A DNA stretch of 64,000 bases from the NCBI GenBank assembly GCA_900766585.1, contig CAAFVV010000041.1, forward strand, positions 36,620 through 100,619, written 5' to 3'. How positions within the stretch are numbered: position 1 is the stretch's first letter; every line of letters begins with the position of its first letter. Of this stretch, positions 61,715 to 64,000 are shown piece by piece. The DNA comes from Clostridia bacterium. Lineage in GTDB: Bacteria; Bacillota; Clostridia; Oscillospirales; Acutalibacteraceae. The notes under the pieces were generated by a model. That model did no database searches and was not told the DNA's origin. It was given only the letters and a program-made list of their open reading frames with translations. A program made the translations under genes and the position numbers.

Positions 61715-63253
61715 TTATCCCAGTGCGTACCTTCTCAGGAAATAGGTCGGCGTGCAGCTCCACGCATGGCAATAGCTGTTGATCGTCGGCGTGCCGTACG
61801 GTGAGAAATCCGGCCGCTCCGGGTCATAGGTCTCCCAAAAGCAATCCGCCCCCAGCGCCATCATGCCGCCCCAGTATGCGCGCAGCTCCTCTCCGGCAAT
61901 CTCCGTCAATCCGCACCGCAGCAGTGCCTCGATCCAGTAGTGCACGGCATACGGCGTGCTCATCTGTACCGCCATTTCGCTCCGCCGCTCCCGGCAGCGA
62001 AGCAGCAGGGCGCGGGCTTTCTCAGGGGATAACACGCCGGACAGCACACCCCACACCTGGGAGATCAGCGAGATCTGCCCCTCTGCGCCGCTGCGGAAAA
62101 ATCCCGCTTCGGCATCCCAAAGCACGTTCCTCATGCCGTTCTCCGCCGCCGCAATCCACCTGTCTATGCACGCCTTTTCGGCTTCCGCCCGCAGCTCCGC
62201 CGCCAATTCGGCGCCCTGCCGCAGCGCAAACAGAAAAACGCCCTGTGCGCCCGCCTGTTTATTCAGATTTCCGCTGCTCCAGTCGATATGACACCACCAA
62301 TCGGTCGAATCCGCCAACACGCCGTTTTCTCCCATCCGTTCTGCCGCTATCTCCAGCTGTCGATATGCCGCCGGCCAGAGCTGCTCCACCGTTTGCCGGT
62401 CGCCTGTTGCTTTCCCGTATTCATACAGGGTCGAAGTAAACAGCAGCGCATAATCCAGAAGAAAGCAGCCGTCGGTATGCGGCTCGGGATACAGAAAACA
62501 GCAGGCATGGATCGCGCCGTTGTCTCTTGCCAATCCCGCAAACAGATATAGACAGCGCTTGACCAGATCGTTTTTGCCGAAGGTGGCATAATTGGCGAGC
62601 GACTGCAGATACAGGTCGCCGAGCCACAGGCGTCTGTCCCGCTTCGGACCATCCTCAAAAACCTCCTGCATACAGTCCCGCAGGGTCCGCAGTGCAATTT
62701 CGTCCATTTTATTCCAAAACGGATCCTTTGACCCAAGCGGCTTTACCTCCTCCATCCGCACCGCCGACACCGCACAGACGGAGAGATCACGCAGTGAGAT
62801 GCCGAATTGATTGGAGGTATCCAGCACCTCGATTTTCCAATAGCGGAACGCATACCGGCGGGGCAAAGCAATTGACGCGGGCAGTATGTCCACATGCAGA
62901 TGCTCCACCTGAAGCCAGCTCCTGCTCAGCACGCCTGTATAGTTGTCGGGATCCTCGCCCAGCTCACAAAGCCTCTCTCCGGCAACGACCCGCAGGTAGA
63001 CGGGGGCATCCGCCGTTCCGGATGTCACGGCGGCAGAAAAGGACAGATAGCCCACCATATGTTCCCCGAAATCAAAATACAGCGCATCACCCTTGCGCAG
63101 CACCGCCGCATAGGCCTCCTCCACCGCATAGGTGTCGCTTGCCTCCCATTGTCCGCCATTTTGGGTTAAGTGAAAGCAGCACACAGGCGCTGTCGCCGTT
63201 TCCTGAATCTGCGGACGAAGCGCCGCCGCTGTGCGGATAAATGTTTCATTCAT
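61715..63253 (-). CDS. GH78-like six-hairpin glycosidase (probable alpha-L-rhamnosidase)
   Basis: A 512-residue enzyme lacking a signal peptide. A short N-terminal beta domain (LYFDFGEHMVGYLSFSAAVT, about 55-74; YRYAFRYWKIEVL-type strand) leads to an (alpha/alpha)6 barrel with VFEDGPKRDRRLWLGDLYLQ (about 198-217), the GH78 catalytic stretch. Here Asp-Asp-Asp occupy offsets 0, 5 and 12, where RhaB-type enzymes have Asp-Glu-Asp, so specificity may differ. C-terminal PTINSYCHAWSCTPTYFLRR is also typical. It is shorter than the 785-residue enzyme at 40097. Start at 63253 after GGGAGG. It has its own promoter and precedes the large operon. Confidence 0.75.
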   Translation of the reverse strand: MNETFIRTAAALRPQIQETATAPVCCFHLTQNGGQWEASDTYAVEEAYAAVLRKGDALYFDFGEHMVGYLSFSAAVTSGTADAPVYLRVVAGERLCELGEDPDNYTGVLSRSWLQVEHLHVDILPASIALPRRYAFRYWKIEVLDTSNQFGISLRDLSVCAVSAVRMEEVKPLGSKDPFWNKMDEIALRTLRDCMQEVFEDGPKRDRRLWLGDLYLQSLANYATFGKNDLVKRCLYLFAGLARDNGAIHACCFLYPEPHTDGCFLLDYALLFTSTLYEYGKATGDRQTVEQLWPAAYRQLEIAAERMGENGVLADSTDWWCHIDWSSGNLNKQAGAQGVFLFALRQGAELAAELRAEAEKACIDRWIAAAENGMRNVLWDAEAGFFRSGAEGQISLISQVWGVLSGVLSPEKARALLLRCRERRSEMAVQMSTPYAVHYWIEALLRCGLTEIAGEELRAYWGGMMALGADCFWETYDPERPDFSPYGTPTINSYCHAWSCTPTYFLRRYALG

Positions 63254-63299
63254 ATGTATTCCTCCCATAGCCGTTTCGGTTAGGCCTTACTCACAGAGC

Positions 63300-63328
63300 A
63301 GAATACCATATTTCTTTGGTTTTGTAAA
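63300..63328 (-). promoter_or_regulatory. Sigma-A promoter of the 61715 glycosidase gene
   Basis: Minus strand: -35 TTTACA (63323-63328), 17-base spacer, -10 TATTCT (63300-63305), about 47 bases before the start codon. An operator-like site lies 14 bases upstream of the -35. Confidence 0.7.
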
Positions 63329-63341
63329 TATAAAAATAGTA

Positions 63342-63356
63342 TGTTAGCGTAAAACA
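63342..63356 (-). promoter_or_regulatory. LacI-type operator-like site 4 (degenerate)
   Basis: Plus strand TGTTAGCGTAAAACA: the left arm matches sites 1-3, and the right arm has one extra A. Its position upstream of the -35 would suit weak repression or activation. Least certain of the four. Confidence 0.4.
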
Positions 63357-63359
63357 TTT

Positions 63360-64000
63360 AGCGCGGACTGATTTTCTGATCGGCACATGAGGAACACGTG
63401 CCGGGAGCCTCCCCATGATCTGTTCGATTGGCCGACGCCAAATTGCCGGGTTTACGCTCTGCCGCATTAGTCGCCACACCGACAGCGCATCTGCAGCACA
63501 GACATACATTAGGCGTGTATGTCTCGATCTGGGCCGGTGCTGCCGGCTCGCGCCAAGTCCCTGCAGCAGGCAACTTCGCCGATGCTCTCCCCTCGGCTCA
63601 GCGGCACGCGGCACATCGGCTAACGCACCGCACAAAACCCACCTAAGGGTCATGACCCTTAGGGCAGGTTTGCAGCATAGGAGGTGCCCCTTTGTGCGCT
63701 GTCCATCTTCCGGCAAGGCAGCCTGTCATGCCGCAGGTATCCGCCGCGGCGGCATTGGACTCATCCCGGGCAACGGCGATCCGCCCCTGCTCCGACAAGT
63801 GCCGCGGTCGGGATAGGGGCCGCGCGCGCCGACATCTGGGCTTGCCGGATTGCCCCGCAGGCACAAAGAGACCGAAACGCCCTGCCCCCTCAAGCCGACG
63901 GCAGATTTTTTGGGGTAAGCACAAATCCGCCTGCGACACTGCTTAACCCGCTTGCGCAGAGGAATTACGCCAAAGCGGCAAGGACGCAAGACAAGCCCGC
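63360..64000. other. GC-rich, hairpin-rich stretch without a recognisable gene
   Basis: No reading frame here resembles a known protein. Several strong inverted repeats are visible: GACATACA / TGTATGTC (near 63510), the 22-base palindrome at 63642, CCGCCGCGGCGG (near 63745), and GGGGTAAGCA / TGCTTAACCC (about 63912-63949). I checked for the conserved cores of RNase P RNA, tmRNA, SRP RNA and cobalamin riboswitches and did not find them. It could be a structured RNA, a decayed gene or the border of an element continuing to the right. Confidence 0.4.
63642..63663. repeat. Perfect 22-bp palindrome
   Basis: CCTAAGGGTCA followed by its exact reverse complement. Outside it, AAACC and GGTTT extend the stem after a short mismatch, and on the minus strand a GGGTTTT tail follows, so it may serve as a terminator for something transcribed from the right. 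Confidence 0.6.

Noticed and set aside
63360..64000. RNase P RNA, tmRNA or a group II intron end
   Set aside because: Searched by eye on both strands for the diagnostic conserved strings (RNase P core, tmRNA 3' end, intron domain V) and found none.

Overview
The window looks like a chromosomal segment of a GC-rich (visibly well above 50 percent), Gram-positive, spore-forming member of the Clostridia, most like gut Oscillospiraceae/Ruminococcaceae. The reasons are consensus sigma-A promoters with AGGAGG ribosome sites, a DUF3794-LysM (SipL-like) spore protein behind a sigma-E-like promoter, sortase signals of the SPKTG/SPQTG type, many lipoproteins, and carbohydrate ABC transporters without their own ATPase. 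No species is claimed. No rRNA, complete tRNA, CRISPR array, insertion sequence or sortase gene was found.

Layout. (1) 1-4.1 kb: the first three genes of a Wadjet-type (Jet) plasmid-defence operon on the minus strand; jetC runs off the left edge. Its promoter carries an inverted repeat. Just outside the operon is the 3' half of a tRNA followed by a terminator, as expected for the attachment site of an integrated element. (2) 4.2-12.5 kb: cell-wall-anchored surface proteins on the minus strand. Two large genes are intact, and two others (a paralogue and a collagen-like gene) are broken by stop codons and frameshifts. (3) 12.6-19.3 kb: a PstS-like lipoprotein and four tandem paralogous WG-repeat-like lipoproteins read from one strong promoter. 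(4) 19.5-27.7 kb: mostly housekeeping genes: a small membrane protein, pyruvate kinase, a YbaK-type deacylase, the spore protein, a short-chain dehydrogenase, tsaE-tsaB, upp and azlCD. (5) 27.8-36.4 kb: a short structured leader, a broken membrane-protein gene, then ten tightly packed plus-strand genes: two methyltransferases, three alpha/beta hydrolases, two ATC-hydrolase-like proteins, an acetyltransferase and small membrane proteins. This looks like an uncharacterised small-molecule pathway. (6) 36.4-63.3 kb: a large minus-strand glycan-utilisation locus. It holds a GH38 alpha-mannosidase, two GH78-like alpha-L-rhamnosidases, a LacI regulator, two sets of sugar ABC permeases with two solute-binding proteins (one fused to carbohydrate-binding-like domains), an NHL/YIP1/DUF5696 gene trio, and secreted beta-helix and LamG-like proteins. 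(7) 63.36-64.0 kb: a GC-rich stretch full of hairpins and without a convincing gene.

How the parts work together. In region 6, four copies of a 14-15 bp motif close to TGTTAGCGCAAACA lie before the transcription units, one of them directly on a start site. They tie the locus into one probable LacI regulon. Secreted and wall-bound proteins would bind and trim a rhamnose/mannose-containing glycan, the two binding proteins and permease pairs would import fragments, and GH38/GH78 enzymes without signal peptides would finish degradation inside the cell. The role of the NHL/YIP1/DUF5696 trio is unknown.
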